From: Lewinellaceae bacterium
Lineage (GTDB): Bacteria > Bacteroidota > Bacteroidia > Chitinophagales > Saprospiraceae
NCBI GenBank assembly: GCA_020636135.1
Contig: JACJYK010000001.1
Span: 1,598,501-1,662,500 of the forward strand
DNA length: 64,000 nucleotides
Direction of reading: 5' to 3'
Shown: one piece after another, positions 1 through 10,226 of the stretch
How the letters are laid out: every line of letters starts with the position of its first letter
Numbering within the stretch: position 1 is the first letter of the stretch
Translations under genes and position numbers: made by a program
The notes under the pieces: generated by a model
Told to the model about the DNA's origin: nothing
The model's database searches: none
What the model saw: only the letters and a program-made list of their open reading frames with translations

Positions 1-903
1 TGCAGCAAAATCGGTCCCGAGATGGGCCCGGCGTATTTTCAGCACCGGATGAAACCGACTGGGGTTATAGCGGCTAGAGATACGATACTTGGCACTGATC
101 GGGGACATCAGGAACTGACGAACCATAGGCCTGCCCTGACCGTCAAAGTATCCATGATACTTTTCATTTTCATAATAATAAGCGTAATACTCCTGCCCTC
201 CGGTAGCGAAATAGGCGCCCAGTAGTTTACCCACGCCCGAGGGTTGGCCGTCAATGTATTCCTTTTCATAGACCAGTTTGTACACATCTCCGTGCTGGAC
301 ATAATCAAAACTGATCACCCAGCCTAATGCTTCTTCCATTTTGGTGATCAGACTGTATGCAACCCCGCTTGAGGCCATGGCAACCCATAATGAACTTTCA
401 ATAGAGCCTTCGTCATAAACCAATTGAAGTTCACGGGGGCGTTCCACTACTTTGATGTCGTTCTGGAAGCCAAGATCGTAAATGACGTATTTACGGGAGT
501 CAGGTTCATAGATGAAATAGAGAGGCGCGGTGGCGGTATCGCGGTAGACGAGCGCATAATTATTGCCTTCCCGCATGTTCCGGGTGCTGGCAATCTTGCT
601 TTTGTCGGAACCGAACTGAACTTGTTCGGCAGCCTGTGCTATTTCAAAAACTTTCTGGGAACTGATACCGGCATCATTCAGAATATCGGATAAAAACTGA
701 TTGCGTTTAATGACTCCACTGTCTACAATGAATGAATCCAGGTCAAAGCCATAACTGAGTAACTTGGGGTGTACCTCCGTCATTTCAACGGCTTCTGGCT
801 CAGTTTGTTGGTGTTTGTAGCTGCTATAGAAATTAGGAATGAGTAATACGGCAGCCAGAATAAATACCAGGACGGAGAGGATAATCCAAAAACTTTTCTG
901 CAT
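1..903 (-). CDS. M23 family peptidoglycan DD-metalloendopeptidase, C-terminus beyond window
   Basis: The gene starts at the ATG at 903 and runs off the left edge, so 301 codons are visible. Residues 6-22 form a hydrophobic membrane anchor or signal segment. The middle has the OapA/LysM-like layout that precedes the catalytic domain in MepM-type enzymes. The last visible residues, HLGTDFAA, are the first zinc-ligand motif (HxxxD) of M23 peptidases, reached after a stretch resembling the usual SSRYNPSRFHP lead-in. Such enzymes cut peptide cross-links in the periplasmic wall. The second HxH ligand motif would lie outside the window, so an intact active site cannot be confirmed. It is divergent from folP. 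Confidence 0.85.
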   Translation of the reverse strand, partial: MQKSFWIILSVLVFILAAVLLIPNFYSSYKHQQTEPEAVEMTEVHPKLLSYGFDLDSFIVDSGVIKRNQFLSDILNDAGISSQKVFEIAQAAEQVQFGSDKSKIASTRNMREGNNYALVYRDTATAPLYFIYEPDSRKYVIYDLGFQNDIKVVERPRELQLVYDEGSIESSLWVAMASSGVAYSLITKMEEALGWVISFDYVQHGDVYKLVYEKEYIDGQPSGVGKLLGAYFATGGQEYYAYYYENEKYHGYFDGQGRPMVRQFLMSPISAKYRISSRYNPSRFHPVLKIRRAHLGTDFAA

Positions 904-1057
904 ATGCTTCCGGTTTTGATCGGTGGCAAAAAAATCATGCCAACTCTGATAATCAATTTACCTTTAACAATAAAAGATCGCCAAAAATAGGGAGCTATCT
1001 TAAGCAAATCAAATATATATATTTATAATTTATTGATATTGTTAATATATAGGTCGC

Positions 1058-1900
1058 ATGATTCCATATCGTAAGACCTGGAATGTCGCGGGTACGGTAC
1101 TGGATTTCTCAACGCCGCGAATCATGGGTATTCTGAACATCACCGAAGATTCATTTTACGATGGCGGGCTCTACCAGGATGAGGCAGGTTTCAAAAACAA
1201 GGTTCTCCAAATGGTGGAGGAAGGAGCTGATATCCTCGATCTGGGCGCCATGTCTTCCCGTCCCGGTGCCATCGAATTGCCCGTCGAAACGGAGATCGAA
1301 CGCCTGTTACAGGCTCTGAGGTGGATGCGCGAACTGGGCATTGATTGTTTCATTTCCGTAGACACCTATCGTGCAGACGTTCTGCGGGCCGCGCTGGATC
1401 ATGGGGCACACATCTGTAACGACATCAGCGGTGGACTGTTGGATAGCGGCCTGTGGGGTGTGCTGGCAGAATACAAAGTCCCTTACATTTTAATGCATAT
1501 GGCCGGGCAGCCGCAAAACATGCAAAATGCCCCTCATTACCAGGATGTAACCAATGACATCCTACAGTTTTTCATTACCAGGATCAATGCGCTTCATGGA
1601 CTTGGGATATACGATATCCTGGTCGATCCGGGATTTGGATTTGGCAAGACCATTGAGCACAATTATACCATTTTGCAGGACTTGAATGCCTTTCATCTCA
1701 CCAACAAGCCCATTTTAGTGGGCATCTCGAGAAAATCCATGATCTACCGGCCGTTGAAGACCACCCCAGATGTTGTTTTGCCGGGAACATCAGCGCTCCA
1801 TTTTGCCGCTCTGGAACGAGGAGCGGATGTTTTGCGCGTGCATGATGTAGCTGCCGCCCGCCAGGTAATCACTGTGTTTGAGCAACTTAAAACAGGCTAA
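1058..1900 (+). CDS. folP: Dihydropteroate synthase
   Basis: This enzyme condenses p-aminobenzoate with dihydropterin pyrophosphate in folate synthesis and is the sulfonamide target. The 280 residues match the usual length. Visible family motifs are MGILNITEDSFYDGG near the N-terminus (pterin-binding loop), LDLGAMSSRPGA, SVDTYRADV, CNDISGG, VDPGFGFGKTIEHN and GISRKSMI. The usual GGESTRPGA motif reads LGAMSSRPGA here, as is common in Bacteroidota. The ATG at 1058 lies just after an AT-rich gap (about 1005-1050) shared with the divergent M23 peptidase gene. It is a single gene followed by the tamB-like gene. Confidence 0.96.
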   Translation: MIPYRKTWNVAGTVLDFSTPRIMGILNITEDSFYDGGLYQDEAGFKNKVLQMVEEGADILDLGAMSSRPGAIELPVETEIERLLQALRWMRELGIDCFISVDTYRADVLRAALDHGAHICNDISGGLLDSGLWGVLAEYKVPYILMHMAGQPQNMQNAPHYQDVTNDILQFFITRINALHGLGIYDILVDPGFGFGKTIEHNYTILQDLNAFHLTNKPILVGISRKSMIYRPLKTTPDVVLPGTSALHFAALERGADVLRVHDVAAARQVITVFEQLKTG

Positions 1901-1914
1901 CCTCGTTTTTAGTG

Positions 1915-1922
1915 TACTTTTG
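1915..1922 (+). promoter_or_regulatory. -7-like element TACTTTTG upstream of tamB-like gene
   Basis: This is an exact match to the Bacteroidota -7 consensus TAnnTTTG in the gap between folP and the tamB-like gene. It would give a leader of about 80 nt. No good TTTG -33 box is visible at the expected distance, so support is only partial. Confidence 0.35.
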
Positions 1923-2007
1923 TGGTAAACATTTGTTAATTACTCCGTCCGGGATAATCAACCCTGTACTTCCGGTGTTTGGAGTGTGAGTACAGATCTT
2001 GAACTTC

Positions 2008-5000
2008 ATGAATGCTGCGCCGGAGCCATATCGGAAGAATCGCAAATGGGTACGTGTACTCAGTGGGCTTCTTTTGATTCTGGTGCTGGTCCCGGTATTT
2101 CTTACCGTAGCAATCCAAATTCCGGTTGTTCAGAATTGGGCTAAAAATAAGGTGACGAATTATGCTTCAGGCCGGCTGGGCGTGGAGGTCCGACTTGACC
2201 AGGTTGATCTTGATATTTTTCAGCACATCTATCTCAACGGATTGTATGTAGCATCGCCTTATTCTGGCCAGGATACATTACTCACCGTAAGTAAATTCCG
2301 CGTGGATCTGGCAGCCGGGCTTTTTTCACTGTTACGGCAAAATTTGCAGATTGAAGATGTCCAGTTGCAAAAACTGAAAGCGACCATCATCATTGACTCC
2401 ACCAGTAACAGCTTCTCCAAACTGATGGAGAAATGGAATTCGGTACAAGTTCAAAACCAGGATACTACGGCGGGAAAGCCTTCTTCCTTTAAACTTTCAG
2501 TACATGGCATAGATTGTTCGGATTGTGAGGTGAAGATGGTCAACCATTTCAATTTCAGTACCCAGACATTTGCATTTTCTGATCTGGCCCTGGATGCGAA
2601 GACCATTGACCTTAAGGAGAATGAATTTGAGTTCAAGTCATTCAAGGCAACCAAACCCTATGTCTTCATTGAAAAATACGGTACGGGACCAGATGTCGTG
2701 GAGACAGAAGGTTTGCCTCCAGTGTTCACGGATACACTTGCCAAAAAACCAGCTCAGTTCAGGATTGATCATGTGATCTTAAATGAGGGTCACTTTCAAT
2801 TGGAAGACCGTCGCTATGGACCTGATGGGGGCGGGGGTATTGACTACCACCATATGGATGTAACCGAAATTGAACTGGATGCGGATGACTTATCCATCGC
2901 CGACCTGGATTTTACGGGAACATTAAACCAACTGACTGCCAAAAGTACCGGAGGTTTTATGATCAGGCAGCTGTCCTGTCCACAGGTCTCCGTTACCTCT
3001 AAAAAGGTAGATTTGCCTGGGTTTCAACTGCAAACCGGGAAAAGCCTTATTCAGGATACACTTCGGTTTTATTACCAGGAATATCCGGACTGGTTAAGTT
3101 TTGTTGACCGGGTGCGTATGGATTTCCAGATAGGAAGGTCATCACTTGGACTCGAAGACCTTATTTACTTTGCCCCGGCACTTGGCAATGTTTCTTTTTT
3201 CAATGACAACAAACAGGAGACCGTAGATATCTCGGGTCGTGTTCAGGGACCGGTGTCCCATTTGAATGCGGACAATCTGGATCTGCAAATTCAGAACCTT
3301 TTTGCACTGAGCGGAGATGTTTCTTCCCGCAATATCCAGGAAAGTGAACGTACACTGCTCAATGTGAAACTGGAAAAGCTGCAAACCCAGATGTCTACCA
3401 TTCGCAAACTGTTCAGGGGAATGCAACTGCCTGCTGAATTTGATAAGCTGGCCACGCTTAACTTTACGGGTCGTTTTGATGGCTACTACCAGGATTTCGT
3501 GGCCTATGGGGCGCTAACCACCGCATTGGGTAGGGCAGAAATGGATATGAGACTGAATGCGACCCGGGGCAGGGATGCCGCCGAATATTCCGGGCAACTT
3601 CAGTTGATTGACTTTGATCTGGGAAAGTGGGTAGGTCAGTCTGACCTGGGGAAGGTGAGTTTATCGGCCGAGGTAAAAGATGGGAAGGGATTGCGAAAAG
3701 AAAACCTTGATGCCCTGATTGATGCCAACGTATCCAGTCTGGTCTTTCGAGGCTATCAATACCGGAATGCGATCATGAAAGGGCGTTTGCAACGCAACCG
3801 TTTCGATGGGGATTTTTCCATCGCCGACGCCAATATAGATCTGTCTTTCAATGGTTTGGTGGACTTCAGCGACACCATACCTGATCTGGTATTCAATGCC
3901 CGCATAGAGCGCTTATCAACATTGCCACTTCATTTGACCAAAGCGGAGATGGATATCTCCGGAGGTTTGCGCATGAATATTCGCGGTATTGATCCGAACC
4001 GGTTTGTTGGGGAGGTGGTTGCAGAAAATCTTCTGATCGAGAAGAGTTTTACAGAAAATTATGCACTACGCCAGTTGAAGATCCAGGCCCGCAATCAGAA
4101 CAATTTGCGTTTTTTGACCGTGGATTCTGACCTCGGCAGTGGATCCATGCAGGGCGATTTCCAGTTGACCAAAACCATTCCGTTCCTGAAAAAATCGTTT
4201 AACCAGTATTACCCGGACTACGGTGCCAAGTTTGGCTGGGATAGTGTACAGGTCACGGAAATCCCCACCTTCTTTACCATGGATTTTCAATTGGTGGACG
4301 CCAAGACCTGGTTTAATTTGTTTGATCTGCCCATTCGCAATGTCCATAACGCCAGTATCAATACCCATTTTGACAACCGGAACGGGACGTTCACTTCGCG
4401 GGTTCAGGTGCCATCGCTGGACTGGGATAAGAGTTCCTTCCAAAACATCGCCTTTACCTGGAATGGAACGCCGGATTCCACCGAATTTAAGTTACAATTG
4501 GACAGCAGCCATTTATCGCCAACAGTCCCGCTCGATTACCTGTACGTTAACGGAAGGATCGAAAATAATCGCACGCATTTCCAGGTACAAACGGCGGATC
4601 TGGTTCGGGTGCTGGATGGCATTAACATCTCGGGTGAGTTTGAACCTTCAGCCAAAGGTTATGATATCTGGTTAAATCCCCAGGGCCTGACCTTATTCGG
4701 TACCCCCTGGGAATTATCCAAAGACAACCATATCTTTCTTGGCAACCGGGAAATAGCACTGGATAATTTTATCCTCTCCTCAAAACGTCAATCCATCGAG
4801 TTACGCAATGAGGGGCCCCAGGGATTGATCGCAGACATTAAATCATTTCCGGTCGGATGGATCGACAGCATCTGGGTTTACGATAAACTGAACTTCGGTG
4901 GGAAAGCAGACCTGTATTTTTCCATGAAGAACATCTTTGAATGGAAAGATCTGAATGTCAAGGGTGAAATGGATAGTTTACAGATCAACGGAGATCCATA

Positions 5001-6834
5001 CGGCCAGGTCTTTTTGTCCATTTCCCAGGCTACAACCGCAGATGCTTATGCCGCATTTTTGAAAATCGAGGACACCGACAAACGGCTTTCACTGAGTGGG
5101 TTTATGCATCCCAAGTCTCCGTCAAACCCTGAGATGACTGTAGACCTGAAAGGCACCATCACCAAATATCCTTTAAAGATCGGGGAGTATTTTCTGGCTG
5201 GCAGTATTGCTGAAACCACCGGTACCATGGATGGGGATATTACCATTACAGGCCCTGTGTCAAAGATGAATATGCTAGGAACTGCCAAGATCCGGCAGGG
5301 AGAGACCAAGATCGTATACCTGGGTACCAAATATTACATGTATGATCAAACCGTCAATATCCGGGAAAATATCTTTGATTTTACGGGCATGCAGCTGAGT
5401 GATGCTCTTGGGAACCGGGCCACCGCAACGGGGGGCATTGAACATGACCATCTGAAAAATTTCCGCCTGAATGCACGTATCCTCTCGCCCAAGATCATGG
5501 CTCTGAATACAACCAAGCAGGATAACAATCTCTATTACGGTAAGGCTATCGGGCGCCTGGATTGTACTTTTCGCGGGCCTTTTAATGCCGTAGATATCTA
5601 TGTCAATGCTTCAACAGGTGCCGGCACAATATTAAGCGTACCGATCAGTTACGCTACCACCACCAGCAGCGATGACTTTATCACGTTCGTGTCTTTCGAT
5701 TCCACGCAAAACAGTGCACCCAATCGCACGGTTTCACGGGAAGGCCTTGATTTCCGAATGGACCTGGCCGTAACGGAGGAGGCGGAAATAAACATCATTT
5801 TTGATGAGGCCAAGGGCGACGTTATTCGTGGTAAAGGTACAGCCAACCTCCAGATTGAAATGGCCCGGTCCGGACAATTTGAAATGCGCGGGCTCTATGA
5901 GATCTCCCAGGGTAACTATCTGTTTACCTATGGCGTAATCAATAAACCATTCATCGTTTACCGCGGAGGGACCATACGCTGGACCGGAGATCCTTATGCT
6001 GCCGAGATCAACCTGGATGCCGAATACCGGGGGTTGCAGGCCAATATGGCCAATTTCCTGGCTGAATATGCCAATCAGATCTCTTCTACCAATTCCTACA
6101 ACATCAACACACCGGTTCAGTTGATCCTGCACCTGACCGGGGATTTGTTGCATCCGAATATCTCCTTTGATCTGGGTTTCCCTGAATTGACTGGTGAATT
6201 AAAGTCCTATGCCGACGCTAAACTGAATGTACTCAAGTCGGATCCAAACGCACTGAACAATCAGGTTTTAAGCTTATTCCTGTTTGGGAATTTCCTGCCC
6301 AGCAACAACATCACCCTCAGTAACCAGTTCTTCTCCAATTCCGGGGCGAATACCCTGAGTCAGTGGGTTTCCAATCAGTTGTCAATCTTTTTGACTGATC
6401 TGATATCCGAAGCGGTATCCGATTATGGGTTTATTTCCGGTGTTGATTTTGATGTGAACTGGAACTTATACTCCCAGCTGAATACCTCAGCCGAGCGGGC
6501 CATTACCCAGGGAGGATCTGAAGTCCAGTTGCATTTCCGCAACCGTCTGTTCAACGACCGCCTGGCCTTGAATTTCGGGGCAAATTTTGTGAATGACTCT
6601 CCCATTAACGGCACCTATATTGCCGGAGACTTTTCATTGGAGTACTACATTACCAAAGACCGGCGTCTGGCATTGCGATTGTACCAGCGCCCGGAAGAAA
6701 CGATCGAAGGACGCCGCAACAAATTTGGTATGGGTCTGACATACCGCAAAGAGTTCGACAACATCTTTGACTTCAAAAAACACCTTTCAGAGGACATTGG
6801 GAAGGCAGTAGGCAGCGATAAATCCAGCTTCTAG
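2008..6834 (+). CDS. TamB-like translocation/assembly module protein (DUF490)
   Basis: A 1608-residue envelope protein with one N-terminal membrane helix (about residues 14-34) followed by a very long beta-rich region and a C-terminal DUF490/TamB domain (roughly the last 450 residues). Members form an inner-to-outer membrane beta-taco bridge and take part in outer membrane protein assembly or lipid transport. The N-terminal segment after the helix has the AsmA-like pattern seen in this family. I chose the ATG at 2008. A TTG three codons upstream is in frame but less likely. The stop codon overlaps that of the convergent aroC within one CTAG. A TamA/BamA partner is not in the window. Confidence 0.88.
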   Translation: MNAAPEPYRKNRKWVRVLSGLLLILVLVPVFLTVAIQIPVVQNWAKNKVTNYASGRLGVEVRLDQVDLDIFQHIYLNGLYVASPYSGQDTLLTVSKFRVDLAAGLFSLLRQNLQIEDVQLQKLKATIIIDSTSNSFSKLMEKWNSVQVQNQDTTAGKPSSFKLSVHGIDCSDCEVKMVNHFNFSTQTFAFSDLALDAKTIDLKENEFEFKSFKATKPYVFIEKYGTGPDVVETEGLPPVFTDTLAKKPAQFRIDHVILNEGHFQLEDRRYGPDGGGGIDYHHMDVTEIELDADDLSIADLDFTGTLNQLTAKSTGGFMIRQLSCPQVSVTSKKVDLPGFQLQTGKSLIQDTLRFYYQEYPDWLSFVDRVRMDFQIGRSSLGLEDLIYFAPALGNVSFFNDNKQETVDISGRVQGPVSHLNADNLDLQIQNLFALSGDVSSRNIQESERTLLNVKLEKLQTQMSTIRKLFRGMQLPAEFDKLATLNFTGRFDGYYQDFVAYGALTTALGRAEMDMRLNATRGRDAAEYSGQLQLIDFDLGKWVGQSDLGKVSLSAEVKDGKGLRKENLDALIDANVSSLVFRGYQYRNAIMKGRLQRNRFDGDFSIADANIDLSFNGLVDFSDTIPDLVFNARIERLSTLPLHLTKAEMDISGGLRMNIRGIDPNRFVGEVVAENLLIEKSFTENYALRQLKIQARNQNNLRFLTVDSDLGSGSMQGDFQLTKTIPFLKKSFNQYYPDYGAKFGWDSVQVTEIPTFFTMDFQLVDAKTWFNLFDLPIRNVHNASINTHFDNRNGTFTSRVQVPSLDWDKSSFQNIAFTWNGTPDSTEFKLQLDSSHLSPTVPLDYLYVNGRIENNRTHFQVQTADLVRVLDGINISGEFEPSAKGYDIWLNPQGLTLFGTPWELSKDNHIFLGNREIALDNFILSSKRQSIELRNEGPQGLIADIKSFPVGWIDSIWVYDKLNFGGKADLYFSMKNIFEWKDLNVKGEMDSLQINGDPYGQVFLSISQATTADAYAAFLKIEDTDKRLSLSGFMHPKSPSNPEMTVDLKGTITKYPLKIGEYFLAGSIAETTGTMDGDITITGPVSKMNMLGTAKIRQGETKIVYLGTKYYMYDQTVNIRENIFDFTGMQLSDALGNRATATGGIEHDHLKNFRLNARILSPKIMALNTTKQDNNLYYGKAIGRLDCTFRGPFNAVDIYVNASTGAGTILSVPISYATTTSSDDFITFVSFDSTQNSAPNRTVSREGLDFRMDLAVTEEAEINIIFDEAKGDVIRGKGTANLQIEMARSGQFEMRGLYEISQGNYLFTYGVINKPFIVYRGGTIRWTGDPYAAEINLDAEYRGLQANMANFLAEYANQISSTNSYNINTPVQLILHLTGDLLHPNISFDLGFPELTGELKSYADAKLNVLKSDPNALNNQVLSLFLFGNFLPSNNITLSNQFFSNSGANTLSQWVSNQLSIFLTDLISEAVSDYGFISGVDFDVNWNLYSQLNTSAERAITQGGSEVQLHFRNRLFNDRLALNFGANFVNDSPINGTYIAGDFSLEYYITKDRRLALRLYQRPEETIEGRRNKFGMGLTYRKEFDNIFDFKKHLSEDIGKAVGSDKSSF

Positions 6835-7910
6835 ATCAGCGTATTGACACGTTGTCTCAGCAGATGGTCCAGAATAACCAGCGCGGCCATCGCTTCCACA
6901 ATGGGTACCGCACGCGGAACGACACAAGGATCGTGTCTGCCTTTGCCTTTGACCGTCGTAGGCTTGCCTTCCTGATCGATCGATTCCTGATCCTGCATGA
7001 TGGTTGCTACCGGTTTGAAGGCACAACGAAAATAAATGTCCATGCCGTTGCTAATGCCTCCCTGTATTCCGCCGGAGAGATTGGTTTTGGTGGTGACCTT
7101 CCCTCCCTCTGAGACGAACAAATCATTGTGCTGTGAACCTTTTAACTGTACGCCGTTAAAACCTGAACCGTACTCAAATCCCTTGCAAGCATTGATACTG
7201 AGCATGGCCTTACCCAGGTCTGCGTGGAGTTTGTCAAAAACGGGTTCTCCCAGCCCTACCGGACAACCTGTGATCACACCCGTTACAATTCCTCCGATCG
7301 TATCTCCCTGCTTACGAATGTCCCGGATCAGCGTTTCCATCGCTTCAGCAGTGTTCCGGTCTGCACAGCGCACCGGATTTTGTTCGATGTAGGAGCGGTC
7401 AATTTCTGTATCTGCCGGAATACGGATCGAACCAACCTGGCTCGTATAAGCGTATATCTCTATGCCGAAATGGGATAATACCTGCCGGGCGATGGCCCCG
7501 GCTGCAACCCGTGCGGCAGTCTCCCGTGCTGAGCTTCGTCCACCGCCACGGTAGTCACGGATTCCATATTTCTCCTGGTACGTAAAATCGGCATGAGAAG
7601 GGCGGAATTGATCCTTGATGTGGCTATAGTCCTTGGATTTCTGATCCTCATTGTGCAGGACCATGGCGATTGGCGTGCCCGTGGTCTTTCCTTCGAACAG
7701 CCCGGACAGGATCTGTACTTCGTCGGCTTCATTGCGCTGGGTCACGATGGCAGACTGACCGGGGCGCCGGCGATTCATCTCTTGCTGGATAAGCGAGAGG
7801 TCTATGGAAAATCCCGGAGGGCAGCCATCGATGATAACACCAATTGCGGTCCCGTGCGATTCACCAAATGTGGAAATCCTGAATGCATGTCCAAATATAT
7901 TTCCTCCCAT
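6831..7910 (-). CDS. aroC: Chorismate synthase
   Basis: This enzyme converts 5-enolpyruvylshikimate-3-phosphate to chorismate, the last shared step of aromatic amino acid synthesis, using reduced FMN. The 359 residues match the normal length. Signature stretches are RISTFGESHGTAIGVIIDGC at the N-terminus, RRRPGQS, RGGGRSSARETAARVAAGA in the middle, and the C-terminal KGRHDPCVVPRAVPIVEAM. aroK lies elsewhere in the window (32.8 kb), so the pathway is not in one operon. It is convergent with the tamB-like gene and shares a CTAG with its stop codon. Confidence 0.97.
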   Translation of the reverse strand: MGGNIFGHAFRISTFGESHGTAIGVIIDGCPPGFSIDLSLIQQEMNRRRPGQSAIVTQRNEADEVQILSGLFEGKTTGTPIAMVLHNEDQKSKDYSHIKDQFRPSHADFTYQEKYGIRDYRGGGRSSARETAARVAAGAIARQVLSHFGIEIYAYTSQVGSIRIPADTEIDRSYIEQNPVRCADRNTAEAMETLIRDIRKQGDTIGGIVTGVITGCPVGLGEPVFDKLHADLGKAMLSINACKGFEYGSGFNGVQLKGSQHNDLFVSEGGKVTTKTNLSGGIQGGISNGMDIYFRCAFKPVATIMQDQESIDQEGKPTTVKGKGRHDPCVVPRAVPIVEAMAALVILDHLLRQRVNTLI

Positions 7911-7988
7911 CCTTGCCTGGTTTGCAATGTGCTGACAAAGTTAACATATTACTGTTGCCGGAGGATATACCGGCCTTTGAAGTGCAAA

Positions 7989-8855
7989 TCACATTTCTTG
8001 GGCGACAAGATAATAGGCCCCGCATTCTTTTTCCCTTCCCCGGACTACCCGGTTGCCTTTCAGGGAGCCATGGGTTTCGGTAACTACGGTGACCTGACCT
8101 TCCCGCCCCTCTTTTTCATAAAAAATGACCACCCAATCTGACGTTTTACCCAGGTTGTGTGCCCGGCTGGTATTGGAGTAGAGTGCAGTAAAGGACCAAT
8201 CATCCTCTTCCAGATGCATGACCGGTAACCAGGCTTTACCTTCCGGATTGAACCTCTTTGGCGCAATCAAACGGAGTTTCCCGGCCGCTGCTTTATGACG
8301 GTAAACGTCATCTACCTTCAGGATCGTTGCGACGGAAGGCTCACTTTTAATCACCCTATTTTCGGGGTTTAAACGGGTGACCCTACGGGCGAGTAAGCCT
8401 TCAAGGCTCCATTTTAGAGCATCAATACGGCGCTTGCCAAAACCGGGGACTGTTGAGAGCCGTCCGTCATGAGCAGCCGTCTCGAGATCTTGCAGGGTAT
8501 GAATATCCAGGTGATGTACGATGCGTTCGGCCAACTGTGGTCCTATGCCCGGAAGATGGGCAAACTGTTCTTCTGCAGTTACCGACCCTTTTAATCGCTC
8601 CAGTACCACCGACTTACCCGTCCGGACAACTTCCTCAATCAACCGGGCCAATCGTTCACCGATGTATGGCAGAGATTGTAAAGTTAGCCCGTCACCCGAC
8701 CGGATGATGTCCCGGATAGGAAAATCCAGTCTTTCAACGTATTGAGCAGCAGAACGGTAAGCACGCACACGATGTGGGTTAGCTTCCTGGATCTCCAACA
8801 GGTTAGCAATTTCGTCCAGGATAATAGCAATGTGTTTATTAGTAATCTCCCTCAT
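7989..8855 (-). CDS. Helix-hairpin-helix protein resembling the N-terminus of PolX, without polymerase domain
   Basis: Residues 1-155 look like the DNA-binding 8-kDa region of family X DNA polymerases. They contain three helix-hairpin-helix cores at about 62-70 (LPYIGERLA), 101-109 (LPGIGPQLA) and 136-144 (VPGFGKRRI). The polymerase palm with its aspartates and the PHP exonuclease are absent. Instead there is a C-terminal domain of about 125 residues with KAWLPVMHLEEDDWSFTA and GSLKGNRVVRGRE. I do not know the biochemical role of that part. DNA binding is inferred. I chose the ATG at 8855 over a TTG two codons upstream. The gene is 78 bp upstream of aroC on the same strand and divergent from the baeRF gene. 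Confidence 0.72.
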   Translation of the reverse strand: MREITNKHIAIILDEIANLLEIQEANPHRVRAYRSAAQYVERLDFPIRDIIRSGDGLTLQSLPYIGERLARLIEEVVRTGKSVVLERLKGSVTAEEQFAHLPGIGPQLAERIVHHLDIHTLQDLETAAHDGRLSTVPGFGKRRIDALKWSLEGLLARRVTRLNPENRVIKSEPSVATILKVDDVYRHKAAAGKLRLIAPKRFNPEGKAWLPVMHLEEDDWSFTALYSNTSRAHNLGKTSDWVVIFYEKEGREGQVTVVTETHGSLKGNRVVRGREKECGAYYLVAQEM

Positions 8856-9071
8856 TATCAATTATTTATGGGTTGTATTCAGAGTTAGCAGTTCAACGTC
8901 TAATCATCAATGATGGTAATCATGATACAGGAGAATTTGGAATAATAATAGGTATAGGCAGTGATACAGGTCATTGGATAGTCTCAAAATTCCCCGTAAT
9001 GTTAAATATCAAATTTGTTAATGGGATATGGCAGAGGGTTAACTATTTGGTCACCAAAAAGAAAACCTGAT

Positions 9072-10226
9072 ATGACAAAATTGACGAAGCAACTATTTAA
9101 TAAATTGGCAGATACCCATGAAGGTCGTTGCCTTTCGATTTACATGCCAACACATGTTGCAGGACAGGAAGTATTGCATCACGAAGACCAGCTCCTGCTT
9201 AAAAATTTAATAAAAAGGACAGAGACGGTCCTGGAAACCCGTGGATACGATAAATCCAGTATCAAAGACTTTTTCCGTCCATTACAGGATTTATTACACG
9301 ATATTGATTTTTGGCGCTATCGGACGGAGGGATTAGCAATTTTTCTTGCGCCAGGGCAGCTTCAAAGCTATGACTTGCCATATTCTGTAAAGTCCAGACA
9401 TTACCTGGCTCATGAGTACTACCTCAGACCATTATTGCCAGTCATTCAGAATCAACCCCATTATCATGTCCTCTCACTTAATTTGCAGGAAATAAAATGT
9501 TATAGAGGCGAAGGGGAAGAATTTGGAGAAGTGATGCTGCCCGGCTTGCCGCAAAGCGTTGAGGAGGTCATGGGAACGGACTACCAGGAATCATCAATAT
9601 CCTTTCATCGTCAAAAAATGGGAGGTCATTCGTATACTATTTATCATGGTAAAGGAGAATGGCAGGAAGACCAGAAGGATGAAGTAATGACCTTATTCCG
9701 GTCTGTTGACCATTTGCTCCAACCTATTTTGGAACTGGATAAATGGCCTTTATTGGTAGTGGCTACTCCTGAATTGTTCTCCGTCTACCGGGAAGTAAAT
9801 ACCTACCGATTTATGCATCCGGATCCGATCGCCCTGGATCCGAGGTACACATCTGCGAAAACAATAATTGATCGCTCTCAGACGGTACTGGATTCCATTT
9901 ATCTTAAAGCAAGGGATACTAAGGCTGATCTGATCCGTCGCTTTCAAAACACGGGCAGGACTGCTGTTTCCTGGGAAAACCTTATACCTGATGCTGTGGC
10001 AGGTAAAGTCGATACGTTATTCCTCGATATGGAAGCAGAGATTTGGGGCATTTACGATAAATCCACCACAGAAGTGCGGATCCATGAATATCCCAACCTG
10101 ACTAACACTTCTTTGACCAATCTGGCCGCAACCCAGGTCTTTTTACAAGGTGGGACGGTCTATGAAACGACCTTGAATGAGATGCCCTTGCCGGGTTATC
10201 AACTAAATGCTTTAATGCGGTATTAG
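9072..10226 (+). CDS. baeRF3-like (bacterial/archaeal eRF1-related) protein
   Basis: 384 residues from the ATG at 9072; the open frame continues upstream without a credible start. The layout matches bacterial baeRF family 3: N-terminal CLSIYMPTH, a FWRYRTEGLAIFLAPG segment, a middle RNase-E/archaeal-L7Ae-like region, and the C-terminal GKVDTLFLD... followed by LAATQVFLQGGTVYE. These proteins have the fold of eukaryotic and archaeal release factor 1 but lack its GGQ loop. They are proposed to act at ribosomes, and their true role is not settled. No GGQ is visible here. Its only neighbour across the gap is the divergent helix-hairpin-helix gene. Confidence 0.75.
   Translation: MTKLTKQLFNKLADTHEGRCLSIYMPTHVAGQEVLHHEDQLLLKNLIKRTETVLETRGYDKSSIKDFFRPLQDLLHDIDFWRYRTEGLAIFLAPGQLQSYDLPYSVKSRHYLAHEYYLRPLLPVIQNQPHYHVLSLNLQEIKCYRGEGEEFGEVMLPGLPQSVEEVMGTDYQESSISFHRQKMGGHSYTIYHGKGEWQEDQKDEVMTLFRSVDHLLQPILELDKWPLLVVATPELFSVYREVNTYRFMHPDPIALDPRYTSAKTIIDRSQTVLDSIYLKARDTKADLIRRFQNTGRTAVSWENLIPDAVAGKVDTLFLDMEAEIWGIYDKSTTEVRIHEYPNLTNTSLTNLAATQVFLQGGTVYETTLNEMPLPGYQLNALMRY

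Noticed and set aside
8873..9070. 65-codon ORF on the plus strand before the baeRF gene
   Set aside because: It starts at TTG, is not supported by context, and overlaps the baeRF frame start. It looks like chance reading of the gap.
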